From positions 15,578,028-15,642,027 of the forward strand of contig OZ020519.1 in NCBI GenBank assembly GCA_963971425.1: DNA of 64,000 nt, in the 5' to 3' direction. Below the pieces are notes generated by a model. It was not told the origin of the DNA. It did no database searches and worked only from the letters and a program-made list of their open reading frames with translations. This DNA is from Bryoerythrophyllum caledonicum (taxonomy: Eukaryota; Streptophyta; Bryopsida; Pottiales; Pottiaceae). Below are positions 32,337-44,841 of this stretch, in pieces (within the stretch, counting starts at the first letter, position 1; every line of letters starts with the position of its first letter). The translations under genes were made by a program, and so were the position numbers.

Positions 32337-33400
32337 CCCGCCGTCGCCTCCTACTATCCCTCGCTACAAAAAGCCTTGATAAATATGCGCACTTCCTAAA
32401 ACTTCTCCTCCGACGTCCTCCTCATGAATCACGCCTCACCTCCCGTCCGAAGCCGCATTCACGCTCTCCCGAGCCGGCCATAGTCAAAACCACAGGCGCC
32501 ACTCGCCACACGCCACCAAACCCCGCGAAGAATTGCGCCTAAGACGCCAAACGACGGCGAGCCGTTCGAGGACACCGTCGCCGCCCGCCGAGACAATGAA
32601 CACAACCTCCGCAAACCGGCGGCATCAAAGCTCTTCGCTGGCTTGCCCTCTCCGCAGCTATGGCGACGAAGACTGTTCTTCCCCCGAACGAGGTGGCCTC
32701 GCCATTCCCCCCCTTCCCTCCCTCCGCAACTCAAATTCTATGCTCTACCTAGATCTCGTCCAGGTAATCTTCCCCAAGCGTAGATATTCTCACCGCTCTT
32801 CCCGTCCCGCTTTACCTCTAGAATCTACGAACGCACCTTCGCATCGAGATCCGTAGATCGTGGTCGAGCTTCTAGATGCGTCTCCAGGGGTTTCACGTTC
32901 TGTACGCCTCGGGGAGATTCGGCCGATGTTCGTACTGGGTACATCGTGATCCGGGAAAAGGTGGATTTCTTCAAGGTCTAAATCTTCCGGGATTTTGATT
33001 GATTTCTAGGAAATGGTAGATATTGTTCTTTGTGAACGTCAGTTGAAGTTTGTTTTTTAATTTTCATTCTTGTTTATTTCTATTTTCATTTTTCATGTTT
33101 TTTTTTTGAATTTTAAGTTTAGCGCATTGGAATTTTGACTAGGATTTTCCTTCAAGGAGAGAGAAGATTTCACAACCGGGAATTGAATTGCCGACCACTC
33201 TGAGTCATCCAAAGTTTCTACAAGATACTTACTTTTTCAATTTTGATATTGCTATTTTTTTACTCTTAGATATGGGAGAATTTTGTGGTCTTTTAACTAG
33301 AATTCTTGTGAAGTACTAAAGAGTTCGGTGTTCTTAACGCTCGTTAAAAGTAATTTTAGTTGTTTTTGATCTTTTTTGAACTTATCATAGATCTTTTGAG
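32337..33400. promoter_or_regulatory. BAH-PHD gene promoter and GC-rich upstream region
   Basis: Positions 32337-32900 are GC-rich compared with the surroundings and should hold the leader and promoter of the minus-strand gene. A divergent ATG at 32662 in good context (GCTATGGCG) opens a 30-codon frame ending TAG; a splice-donor-like GTAATC lies after it. It might be a bidirectional noncoding transcript start, but no protein is recognised. From 33000 on the sequence becomes AT-rich and empty. Confidence 0.35.
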
Positions 33401-33638
33401 ATGATTTTAACCCCTAAAGACCAAAAGTCATTAGGTGGGCTTCTAGTGGTTTTGGGTAGCTTAGACCAATGTCAATTTAGATCATGAATTTTTGAAATTT
33501 ATACTAGACATGTGGGTAAGTAGTAGTTTTGTGGGAATTTTTTTGCAGACAAATGTAAAAAACTAAAGTTACAAGGTTTTGAATTTCAAACAGGGAAAGT
33601 AGGCAGGGCAGGTAGGATACTAAAGAGCTGAAAAGTAC

Positions 33639-33750
33639 TACTGTAAAGCTGATCAGAACTGCATGTACTGTAAAGCTGATCAGAACTACATGTGCTGTAA
33701 AGCTGATCAGTACTACATGTGATGTAAAGTTGAATAGTACTATTGTAGAC
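33639..33750 (+). repeat. 27-bp minisatellite inside MITE C4
   Basis: Three and a half copies of TACTGTAAAGCTGATCAGAA plus CTGCATG, the last ones diverged. It replaces the interior sequence found at this place in other copies. Confidence 0.85.
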
Positions 33751-34294
33751 TTGAATAGCGCAATTTATTGTGGCTGGTTGTAGTGAAAGAAAGTTCTTGG
33801 CAACCTTCATTGTCTTTTCATTTTGTAACGTGTAGAAACTAAGGATTCTGCTTTTTTCTTTTTGTTTTAATAGAAGAAGACACAACGATTCTACTTGCAA
33901 TTTGGATTTTGAATCCAGAAATTCCAAAAAAAATTGCTTTTCTAAGTAAATGGCTACTTTCTAGACCCACAGTCATTGCAAGTCCATTTTTCTCATCCAA
34001 TACACCTCTATTACTTGTGATATTTAGCATGCACTGACCTAGCACAAGGTAGTGTATGGATCTATAAAATTTATGCAGTGTTTAGTGGAAAAATATGCCA
34101 TTATCTTGAGTCAAAGTATGTTGATCATGTCTACATAGGAAGAAAATAACCATATTTGACTCTTCAAATGCATGTATTTTACAATCCGTATCGTCAAAGC
34201 TTACAAAAGTTTTGAATGTTTACTTGTAGTATTTACAATGAAGATCCTAGGCTTGAAAGTAGTAAAAAGTTGTTTCAATTAGTTTTGCAATATC

Positions 34295-34648
34295 TCCTAG
34301 GGCACCACGGCCTTGGTGTAGTGGTTTGGGTCATAGCACACCGGTGAGGTGGTTGTGAGTTCAAGTCCTATTGCCGGCATGGTGCCTACCACCATAGTCC
34401 ACCCAATTATGGTGGGGTCCTAAGGCCTCGTCATAGGGGGACCCACAAAGCCCTTGGGAAAGATGACATGTCGGTTGTCTGTAAGGCAATTAGTATAGAG
34501 AAGCGTTTTGTGTAGAAAAGTGTTTACCCTCGAGAGGGGGGAGTAATTCTATTACACTAGCCTATGTATTGTGGCCATGTGCTTAGTGAAGAGAATGAAC
34601 AAACACTATATTTATGCCGGTCTCCTTAAGAGACTAGAGTTCTTCTTC
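34295..34648 (+). mobile_element. tRNA-derived SINE, full-length copy
   Basis: A roughly 354-bp element. It has an internal RNA polymerase III promoter: box A TGGTGTAGTGGT (34314-34325) and box B GAGTTCAAGTCC (34357-34368), spaced as in tRNA genes. The target duplication TTGCAATATC flanks it (34285-34294 and 34649-34658). The 3' end is a TTCTTCTTCTT-type tail. It inserted into MITE C4. Related copies are at 36607, 46562 and 55796. Confidence 0.88.
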
Positions 34649-34724
34649 TTGCAATATCCCATCTTAGAGAGGCAGTTTTGTGGTGGTTTTGGTGAAACAT
34701 AGTCTCAGTCCTTTGGGGTTACAA

Positions 34725-36594
34725 ATGATTGACAACAAGAAAACAAGAAAATTCAATCACTTCTTGAAATATCTGATTTATTTCATAAAGAATTTATTTT
34801 CTAGTTAGACTTATTGCTTGAAATGAAACATAGTTCTTATTGTTAAAAAGGTTCAAATTTATTTTTTTTAAAACAAAAAAATCACATTTAAAAACTTAGA
34901 ATTTGTAAACCAAATTATCAAGATGTTGACTTAGGAAAGATATTAAACGTTATCAAACCATAAATTTAGGAGAAGAAAAGTAATGCTTGTTCATTAGATG
35001 GTTTAACTCTTTAAAATATTTTTGTTGGAGTTTCTTTTTGAATCCCTTCAAATAAGTCAATAATATTATTTTACTATAATGGAAAACTCAGCAAATGTTT
35101 ATTACAAATGAGCCCAAGGAACTACTTGTCATGGTAAGGATGTGGATAAATTTCGTAATTTAAAGTTATATGCACAATTTTGAAATTAAATCTTTGTGGT
35201 TGTGGTGAGGCACAATTGTTGTACAATACATACCCTCATAATTTGACATTCTTAAAAAATCTAAGTATTATTTCATTAAAAAAAACATCCAAAAAATGCA
35301 AGTATCTTATGCTAAATTTATTCTTAAAATTTGGAAAATAGTTTGAGTAATATTTTATCAAGTTGCAAAAAGAAATGTATTTGTCTTTAAGAAAAAATTA
35401 GCTATATGTTAGGAAAAAGAAAGCTCTAATCAAATAATTATGAAAGAAAGATAAAGAATTAGATATCTTAAATTTTTAGTGGCTTATATTAAGTGGAATT
35501 AATGTTTATTTAGTAGCAGAACCTATGATTGTTGGGTATAAGTTTCAAAGATAAATGTATAATGGGGTGACGCTCAAAATGGCGTTTTTGCATTTTGAAA
35601 TTTCTCTTCTACCTACTTTGACACCCTCCTTAGGACTAAAAAATTGCTATTTTACCATGAAACTTTTGGCACAAGATCATCTTTGTGTTGATAACATATG
35701 TGCCAACTTTTAAGACCAAAAAATCTACATTTAAAAATATTTGAAATCTACCAACATGTGTAATTGTGAGCCATTTACTATTGCCAACTTTGACACCCTT
35801 CCTAAGGCTGTATTTTTTTAATTTACCATAATTTTTTTGGCAAAAGATCATCTCTATGTTTACAACATGTATGCCAAATTTCAAGGCTACAAAATGAATA
35901 CAAAGAAAGATATTCAAAATTGTTTTTCATAGTTACAGGTGGCAGTGTAAAGTTGGCAGAAGTGAAATGGTTTCCCGGATTATTTCTCACAACTACACAT
36001 GTTGGTAGATTTTGATTTATTATAATTTTAATTTTTTGGATCTTTTCGACTTGAATTTAAGCACACATGTAATCAACATAGAGGTGGTTTCATGTCAAAA
36101 TTTTAAGGGAAAACATAACAAATTCAATCTTTGGAAGTGTGTCAAAGTTGGCATGCGTGAAATTTTTCTCACAATTATACATGTTGGTAGATTTTTTTTT
36201 TGTGGATCCCTTTAATCCTTATAAGGATGTAAGAAATGTAGCTAGGGAACTTTTCTCATAGCTATACATGTTGGTAGATTTTGAAAATCTTTTTTTGTAT
36301 TCATCTTTTGGCCTTGAATTTTTTATTCTATAAGGATTAGAAAAACAAAAGAAAATTGATTATTACAAAATTTATTGAATTTCAATATATATGTATATAT
36401 AAATTTTAAAAATTTTAAAATTTCAAGGATAGAAGGAATTTTGCATGAAGAAGGTTGAATAAACAACAATTTGAAGGTAGATGAAAGCAAAAATTGATTG
36501 ACAATGATATAGTAGTAGCTTCTACCATGCCCTAATAACAAATATAAAGATATTGATCACTTTGGAACTTTTATTGTCAAAATGAGATTTTGGG
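34725..36594. other. AT-rich spacer with small dispersed repeats
   Basis: Within 35560-36320 a segment containing ACATGTTGGTAGATTT and a linked 'tttgacaccct' element occurs about five times, in both orientations. No gene is recognised. Confidence 0.5.
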
Positions 36595-36606
36595 TTGTGA
36601 AATACA

Positions 36607-36924
36607 AAAAAGAAGAAAAACTTCGGTTTCCGGAGGGGACCGGCATGAATGTGGTGTTTGTTCATTTTCTTCAGTAAGCCAATGGCCACACGACGTAGGT
36701 TGGGGTTAGAAAGTAAACACTTTTCTACACTATGTGCTTTAGAGACAACCTACATGTCATCTTCTCGAAAGGCTTTTTGGTATCCATACAACGAGGTCTT
36801 AAGACCCCCTACCATAGTTGGGTGGGCTATAATGTTGGGCACTGCGCCGGCATGGGGACTTGAACTCACAACCACCTCACCAGTGTGCCATGATCCAAAC
36901 CACCACACCAAGGCTATAGTGCCT
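36607..36924 (-). mobile_element. tRNA-derived SINE, minus-strand copy
   Basis: Reads on the minus strand with box A (TGGTGTGGTGGTTTGG) and box B (TGAGTTCAAGTCCCC). The flanking duplication is TTGTGARATACA (36595-36606 and 36925-36936). It ends in a TTTTTCTTCTTTTTT tail. Length 318 bp. Same family as 34295-34648. Confidence 0.87.
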
Positions 36925-36939
36925 TTGTGAGATACACAC

Positions 36940-37456
36940 TATATAATTTCCAAAAGGCACTTTTAATTGCCAAAGTTTCAAAAAATAATTGACATGGTGA
37001 ATAACTCCATGGATCTCATCAAATAAAGCGGAAAGTGTCATACAAACAACAGATTCGCTAGTACAAGGTTAGAACAATAAATAATTTGATCAAGGTTATT
37101 ACTTAGTTCATATATGGTTTTTGTATATTATAATATACATTCACCATCAACCACCAAATGAGGATTGAACCTTGCCACATCAATACTTATACCAACATCT
37201 CTTCATATAAAATTTATAATGTCCTCCTATCTACCATATTCTACAATATCTACCATATTTTGAGACAATAGTAATGTTGTTTCTTCAAGCCGTAAATGTC
37301 CAATGTGTTGTTGTGGTCAGTACCCTCTATTGGACAATGTAGAGGAGGTTGTAGCCCGTTGAAACAAGTGTGGTATTGAATACTACGACCAAGTGAGTAG
37401 TTGAAAAACTATTAAGGGATTTGCGATGTCGCACTTTTGGTGGGAATATAGACGGG
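36940..37456. other. AT-rich spacer
   Basis: No gene or recognisable repeat. Confidence 0.4.
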
Positions 37457-37860
37457 TGTTAGGGACATGACTTGTGGAACTTTCTAGTTCCTTTTACTTT
37501 AGATTAGGCTTTAACCTTATAAATCCTTTTAGTATGCTTTTACTATAGAATTTACTTTTACTTCATAAACTCTTTTACTTTAGATTAGAAAATATATGTA
37601 GGGATTGAGGCTGAAGAGTCCTTTAGTCTCGACAAGCTGTCAGGGACACAAGAATACTAAACAAAAACTTTGGAAACTAGAAAAGGTTTTGAGATGAAAA
37701 TTGATATGAACTCGGATTAAATTAATGAGTACATGAACAACAAGAAGAGAGGTGAGAGAGTGCTCCAAGAGATGCGTTGTCAAGACTGAAGGATCCTTCA
37801 ACCTCGACCCTAATATATATTTCATAATCTAAAGTTCAAGGGTTTCTAAAGTATGAGCAA
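37457..37860. mobile_element. LTR-type end with inverted arms
   Basis: TGTTAGGGACATGACTTGTG at 37457 is the same terminus as at 42697 and 46473 (both reading on the minus strand). After it, an 'ttactttagattag..aaatatatgtagggattgaggctg' segment at 37560-37635 is repeated inverted at 37785-37850. I read this as LTR sequence of a gypsy-like family in a rearranged head-to-head state. Confidence 0.5.
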
Positions 37861-39599
37861 GTTCTAAGATAAAGGCAAAGTAAAAGGATTTCTAAAGTTA
37901 AATCCTAATTGTTGTTGTCTAGTGGTTCGTAATTCTCAAAGTTAACCAAAATTAACCTCAAACAAGCCCACCTAACCAGATCGTTTCTAAGGACTTTTAT
38001 CGTGTGCCAAACTCTCTAAATCTTAACAACACTTCACACTTAATACCTCAACACATCCCAGAGGATGGCTTCCCCAGTACCTTAGTAACCGGTAACAAGT
38101 ATCCACAAGTGTTTAGTTAAAACTCTGTTGAACGTCAGAGTAGTTTTCCGGTAAGTTTTTACAGTGCCCGGAAAGTCACTACCCTCCGTTCTCGCAGTCC
38201 AGATGCTACAACATCGAGAATCTAACTCCACACCTTGAAAGAACTAAAAGATTGCAGTCAGTTTACCGGTCTTCACAATCCACCAAAAACTAGTCCTGAT
38301 AAACCAATCACGCAAGACCGGGTTTCAACTACAATCACACCTAATGAATCAAACAAAGAAGATACAAGAATCACATCAGCCTAATGCTAAGCAAATCACA
38401 TAAGCAAGACAACTTTCCATGGGGATCATCGGACCTCATCCACTATAAGAGTAGAAATCCCGAAATACTTCGGACTCAGGCTTAGGCGGGATCACTCCCG
38501 GTATACCAAAAGGAGGGATATCACCCCTCCTCCTCACCAATCCAAACACTTCCCACTTAAAGGAGGCTATCATAAATAGCCGTTGACTCCCTGGATTCCA
38601 TCCGAGAAGCAACTCTTCCCAGTCTCACTGGCAAAGGGTTTGGAGTAGATCCCGGATCTTACTCCACTTATCTAACTTGGATATCCTACATCCTCTGGAA
38701 GCCTCTACTCACGTTCAATCATATAACATTCAACAAGCCACAACCTTGTACATCTTTGCAAAGACTCACTAGGAGGATTCAACCCTCTTCACCTCTACTT
38801 ACACAAGCTCAACAAAAGACTCTAGACACATGCAATGAAGGCAAGTTACAAGCAAAGAAACAAAGAGAAGAGTATTTAACAAAAGAGCCCAAGGCTCTTT
38901 ATTACACAAAGACTACTAGCTACCCTCCAAAATTAGATCCCCAAAAGGTGAGAATGGCATCTAGAGAGTGCACAAAAATCAATAGTTACCCTCCAAAACT
39001 AGATCCACAAAATGACAAAATTGCATCCAGATCCTAAAATCAAGGGTAGCCTAGTCACTGGCGGATTACTGATAGAGCGGTAAACTAGAAGACTCTCGGT
39101 CCGAGACCGAAAAAACATTTCCTAACAAAATTAAGTAGCCGAAGAAATCACTCAAGTGGTAGTGACCGGGTGAGCAATGGGGCCCCATCGACATTACTAC
39201 TCTCACCCTAGTGTCTAAATCTAGCAACTTTAACAATATCCTATCAACCGATGGGATAAATCAACAATAACACATAACATATAACAAAGGCTCAACCGGA
39301 AGACTTATCCGGATCAGTGGAATTATCTTCCGGTTGATCCATAGGAGATTGTCAAGAAGGTTGGGAGTACTTATGAATACATGGTCAAGAGAATCCACCG
39401 GAAGGTTGGATGTCTCAATTGGGAGGTCTACCGGTGGATTGGATGTATCTAGAGATACATGGAGAGCCTCCATGAAATCAACAACCATGGCTATCGAAGA
39501 CTCTACAAAGAATCCGGTGGTGAGAAAGGGAGGTCAACCGGTTCCTTCCCGGTAGATTTTATGGGGAGGCCTTCTTTCTTCTCGTAAACTTTCAGACCC

Positions 39600-40810
39600 C
39601 ACTCCTTGGAGGATGGAGAATCCACCAACTCACTAGAGTTTGAGTGGGTGTATCATTCTTCTCTGAAGAGAGAGAATTATCATAGAAAAATCTTCTCTTC
39701 TTCCGGGGCAGCTCCGGGCTTGCAATGGAATGGAGGCATTCGTTTGACCAGCAAGCAACTCGGTCAACGCCACCATGGTCTCTTGAGCCGTGATCTTCAA
39801 ATCATGGTGTTCCTTCTGGGAGGTCCGGAGATCATTCTTCATCTTGGTTAGTGTTCCCAGTTCTCCCGGGCTGCAGGCAAGATGTCGCGGTTGTCCTCCA
39901 CTCCAAATACCTTCCGGAGGGTCCTTTGAAGACTCCTTGCCTCCATAAGCTCCATCTCAATCTGTTGGACCTCTCGGGTCACCTCCCGGGAGAACTTGGC
40001 TATGTTGTCCACGAGAGTGAGACTCTTGGATGACCGGGGTAGTGGTGGTGGTTTCTTCCGGTGAGACTGGGAGGTCCATCCCTCACTCCAGATTGCCTGA
40101 GATGAAGAGGCTTCCCATGGAATTGCGAGTAACGCCAATCAAAGCTCCGTATGTTGGAGAAGAGCTCGGGGGGCATGATCTTGAGAAGCCATCCCTTGTC
40201 TCCACATCCTCTTGTCTTCCGGCTCCAGACAATGGTGATGCTCATACAAGTGTATGAGATATGGAGTCAAGAAAGTCTTCGAGCATCCACCTTGTTGAAT
40301 TGCCCGGAGTTGAGGAAAAATTGCCTCAACCAACAAAGACCCCCAATCCGGGGAGGAATCCTTGAAAAACGCATGTATATAGGTGGTGGCTAACCGGGCT
40401 GTGACTCTTTCACGTCGTTTGGAGGAAAAAATTGATTTTAGAAACTCAACCACCCTCGTCAACCGGTGGTTCGTGAATTGGTCACTCCGGTAGCACTCTG
40501 ACACATCGTAAGAACTCGACACGTGCTCGTCCAACAGCTCCCGATTGACTCCGGGTGTCCACCCCTCCTTTCGACGAAAAGAATACACCTCGCGCCATAC
40601 TTCCGTAGTCCATGACCGGGGATTAGCCCAATGGACTCTTCGGGGCGTCCCGGGAGGTTGCAACTCTGCCACCGCACGTCCCTTCTAGAAGACCCAAGGC
40701 TTCTTGTATAGTCCTCTGCAACCCATCCGAATGATGTCATCCCCTAGTTGTTCCCTTTTCGCAATCTGCTCCCACTTGTTCAGGTCAACCTTCGAAAGCA
40801 TCAGTGATAC
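39600..40810 (-). pseudogene. Degenerate gag-like frame of a non-autonomous LTR element
   Basis: On the minus strand, a frame starting MLSKVDLNKWEQIAKREQLG near 40801 stops once. It continues as a 177-aa segment (40672-40139) rich in Trp, Arg and His (WREVYSFRRKEGW, LLVEAIFPQLRAIQQG), then as a coiled-coil-like part (LVDNIAKFSREVTREVQQIE) with further frame breaks to about 39600. I do not recognise a domain. Position between gypsy-type LTR ends suggests a large retrotransposon derivative (LARD); this is inference. Confidence 0.4.
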
Positions 40811-41137
40811 TGGTAGAACCATATTGCCCGAGATGGACTAGCTTTGTGAAGTGTTTGTACCTCCACCAATCTCCCTATCAACTTATCACCGAACTCCGGT
40901 CCGGCCCAGAAAACATAAGTATGCCAGACAACCGGTGTACTTTCTCCGGAAAACTTTACTAGACTAACATGGATGTAGATATCGCACGTATCTAGTAACA
41001 CGACAAACAAAACAACATCACAATTGATCCCTTCAAGAAGATGACTTGGGAAAACAAGAAGTCGAAAGGGGGTTTCTTGGTAACCGGGAAGACCGGGAAA
41101 AAAATAGAAAAATTAGGCAAGACCCAGAGATGAGGGG

Positions 41138-41225
41138 AGAATGGAGAAAACATACAAGAATACTTTTGTCACAGGGCCGGAAGAATGGAGAAAACATACA
41201 AGAATACTTTTGTCACAGGGCCGGA
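41138..41225 (+). repeat. 44-bp tandem duplication
   Basis: Two exact copies of a 44-bp unit starting AGAATGGAGAAAACATACAA and ending ACAGGGCCGGA. It lies in otherwise non-coding retrotransposon-derived sequence. Confidence 0.85.
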
Positions 41226-42696
41226 ACAATGGAAAACAAACGAAGAGACATGAAGGTAGACTGACATGTGCAAGAAACCAAGACCTAGGACATACAAGGT
41301 CTAGATAGAGTCTTCCAGTAGACTTTTCTCTAGATTGGAGAGGAAGTAACCGGAGGTCACCCCGGTAGAAAAAGAGAGAAGGGAATTAACAAACAAGAAA
41401 GTTTGAACAAACAAGAAAAACTCAATTATTTGGCAAGAATCACCTTTTCCACAACTTCTTGCCACCTCCTTATTGCACCCGCAACCTCCTTCAAATTGTG
41501 GTCTTGTCTCTTGAATCTTCTTGCCGCGGCCGTGAACCTCCTTGTACCACCTCCACGCGTAGGAATCTCCACCATCGTTGTCAAAAAGCCTCCTCCACCA
41601 CCAAACCCTAGGTTTGACACTTCAAATCCTAGGTGCCACCAACTCCTCCAAAACTCTAGCTTCCGCGCACCTCCTTCATCACCTTCAAGACCTCCGTGAA
41701 AAGCCTCCTCCAACACCTTGAAATCTCGTTCAAAAGCCTTCTTCTTCAATTTCTTCTTCTTCCACTTCTTCTTGTTGCACTAAACCCCAACTCCCAAGAA
41801 GAACTAAATTTTTCTAAAGGAACCTCAATAAAAGAAAGAGAGGGAGAAACTACAAGAGAAAGAAAAATTTAGAGTGAGGGGAGAGATATGCTGGAGAGAG
41901 AGGGTTTGGTTTTGGAAAGGGGGGTCGGGGAAAAGAGCTGGTGCCGAGGTCTGTTGAGGTCGGGGTCTAGGAGGCTGGGGGGGAGTCGGTCGTAACCGGG
42001 TGGATTGAGACCCGTGTGGGATCGAGGCCCGGTCCGGCCTGGTTGGTTTGAGACCCGGCCCCTGCTCCGCTACTACTGATACACGGCTTGTTGTCCGGGT
42101 GATATTCGAGTACCTCGAGTATCCAGCCTATACCCGGACTGATACTCGGCTTGAGCCATATCCGGATAGGGTTGATACCCGGATAATTTATTTTAAAAAA
42201 ATTTAAATTTTATTTTATTCTTTTTATTTTATTCTTTTGTCTATTTCCTCATATAAAATGAAGTGTCGATAAATGGGGACTTCAACTTCTACAACAATAA
42301 CGCAAAATCTAAACAACTACTACTAACACTACAAAGTATACTATCTAGTTGATAAGGACTTTGACTAGTCAATTTAGTCTTAAGTGGTGATTTGGACTTT
42401 TGTTCCGGAGAATCCTTCATGGCATTCTTTCTAGGTCTTTCTAGACACAACTTTGGTAGTTTTAAGGCCCAATTTTTTCACCATTTTAACACTAATTAAC
42501 TAGTTAAACATTCACCGACTTTCACTAATTATTATACAACCTACTTCTACGCAATACTAACTATTTTTCCGGTTATTGAAGTCTAAAAATCACAATTAAC
42601 TCATTTTTTTGGGCAACCAAGTGTGAATTTCAGACTCCCACACTAATCTAAATTAAAAAGAACTAGAAGGTTCTAGAGGTCATGTCCCGAACATTA

Positions 42697-44680
42697 CCTC
42701 CCTCTCGAGTGACAAGTTCCAAGAGGAGCCTAAGGCTTATCCGATAAAATCGATGAAACTCCTACACCAATTTAGACCCGTTCGCAAGGTTTTCAGCAAG
42801 TTCCCACGTTTGTTCGTTGATATCATAACCGGTACAGTGTACGAGATACTTCAACTAGCCCCACCTTCGTCGCGAGTCTAGTACTTTTTTCACATCATAT
42901 TCTTCGTGATTCTCAACCTCAATACTAGGCGGTGGCTGTTGTACTCTTCCTGGAAAAGATGACTCTCAATAAGGTTCTAAAAGAGTGACATGAAAGACAG
43001 AATGTACCTTCATGGTAGTTGGCAGCTCAAGACAATATGCCACTAGATTGATTTGCTTCTAAATGACGAATGGTCCCAATCTCTGATAATCCAACTTGTC
43101 ACAAGGTCGCTTGGTCTTGATATTCCGTCAAAGAAGCCATACTTTATCTTCAACTTGAAAAACATGTGCTTGGTTGCAAAATTTGTTTGCAGATGTTTTG
43201 TAAGACTATTGGGCGGCTTGCTGTTGAAGCTTCAAAACATCTTGAATTTGAGATAGCTGCTGTGCAAAGTCATCCGCTGTTGGGTTGCTATTTGCTGGTG
43301 AACTCAATAGATTAAGCTTTGGATGATAACCATAACTAGAATAAAATGGTGTTTGTTGAGTTGAAGTAGAAAGAGTATTGTTGAAAGCAAACTCTGCTAG
43401 CGTCAAATATGTTGTCCAGTTGTTTTGGTGATATTTGATACTATATTGTAAATACTGCTTAAGAACTTGATTAAGCCATTCTGTTGACTGTCAGTTTAAG
43501 GATGAAAAGCTGAAGAGATGTTGATATCCACTCTCAATATCTCAAGAAGAGATCCCCAAAACTTTGATACAAATAGGATTCCCCGACAAGATACAATATT
43601 GTCTGGTAGACCATAATATTGATATTCATTATAAAAAAATAGTCTTGTCGTGTCTTCACTTAACAAAGACTTCTTGCTAGGGACAAAGTGTGCGATCTTT
43701 GTAAACCGATCCACCACAACAAAAATATTGTCAAATGAATTTGATGACAACAAATCTGTAATGAAATCCATAGAGAGCAAAGACCATGGCCGGCGTGAAA
43801 TAGGCAATGGTTGTAAAAGATCGTAAGGGTGATGCCGAGGATTCTTGGACCTTGAACAAATGTCACAAGAGGTAACAAAATTCTTCACATCCTACCACAT
43901 TTTGGGCCACCAAAAATCTCTAGAAAAAGTTCCAAAGTCTTGTAGTATCCAAAGTGATCCACAACTGGGAAGTCATGGCAATATTGAAGAACTCAAAGCC
44001 GTGTCGGACCTTCTCGGATGAATAAACGTTCTTCAAAGTATGACAAATCTCCCTCCCCCTAAAATTTATCGTCTTTACCAAGGTGACACTTGATGTCGAG
44101 GGCCACATGATCCTCATTGGTTGCGATGTGCACTTTGTCAAGGAAGCCAACATCAATAGGTGTTGGTATAACAGTAGCGCAAAGGAAAAATCATTTTGGC
44201 TACAACAAAGTTGTACGGTATCGATCAAATGTTGCCTCTCCAACTTTGGGCGCAAGATACAATCTTCTTGATAGAGCATCAGATAGTCCTTGTTGCTTCC
44301 CCAATTGATAAGTGATAACAAAATCAAACCGGGATAGCGACATGTTCCATCGAGCTTGGCGCCAATTCAAAACACGAGATGAGATAAAGTACTTCAAATT
44401 TTTTTGTGATTTGTGTATACAATCACTGGGTGCGCAACTCCTTCAAGAAAATGATGCCACTCATGAAAAGAATCCACAATACCAACAAGTTTTTAAAGAT
44501 GGATCTCATAATTAATTTTGGCAGCAAAAAATTACGAGAGCAAAACACAATTGGATGAAGCTTCTCATCCTCCCCCATCTCTGAAAGTACAATTTCTAAA
44601 GCAAAATCCGAGGCATCAGTCTCCAAATAGAATGTCTTTGTAAATCCGGGTGTACTAACAATTTTAGAGATTGCGGTTTA
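42697..44680 (-). mobile_element. Ty3/gypsy pol fragment (RNase H and integrase) with polypurine tract
   Basis: On the minus strand: an RNase H start METDASDFALEIVLSE (44626), then a short remnant with frame breaks, the integrase zinc finger end CDICSRSKNP, the integrase core MDFITDLL, VVVDRFTKIAHFVPSKK and GLPDNIVSCRGILFVSKFW (43888-43496), and the FAFNNTLSTSTQQTPFYSSY segment (43406 onward). It ends with a polypurine-type tract CTCGAGAGGGAGGTAA directly before an LTR start (TGTTCGGGACATGACC) at 42697. Multiple stops; inactive. Confidence 0.85.
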
Positions 44681-44841
44681 TCTCCTCTAATGTGATATCT
44701 CATTTTGTCACAACATTTGAGTCTTGCTCTTCTTCTCAGAGCAGTAGACAACCGCTCTTCTTGAAGATTTGAAGGTTTAAAGGTTGCAATTTATCCTCCA
44801 CTAAGCCAAGATTTTATTTTCAATTATTCTGGTATTTTAGT

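Larger units (their letters stand above)
33410..34719 (+). mobile_element. MITE family C, copy C4, carrying a SINE
   Basis: Starts ACCCCTAAAGACCAAAAGTC after a TTTTA and ends TCCTTTGGGGT before TA. Total 1310 bp; removing the SINE with one target copy (364 bp) leaves about 946 bp, the length of the intact copies. The 5' part has a local 27-bp tandem repeat. Confidence 0.8.

Noticed and set aside
32662-32754. Divergent 30-codon gene upstream of the BAH-PHD gene
   Set aside because: Good ATG context, but too short and without any recognised product; treated as a possible leader frame only.
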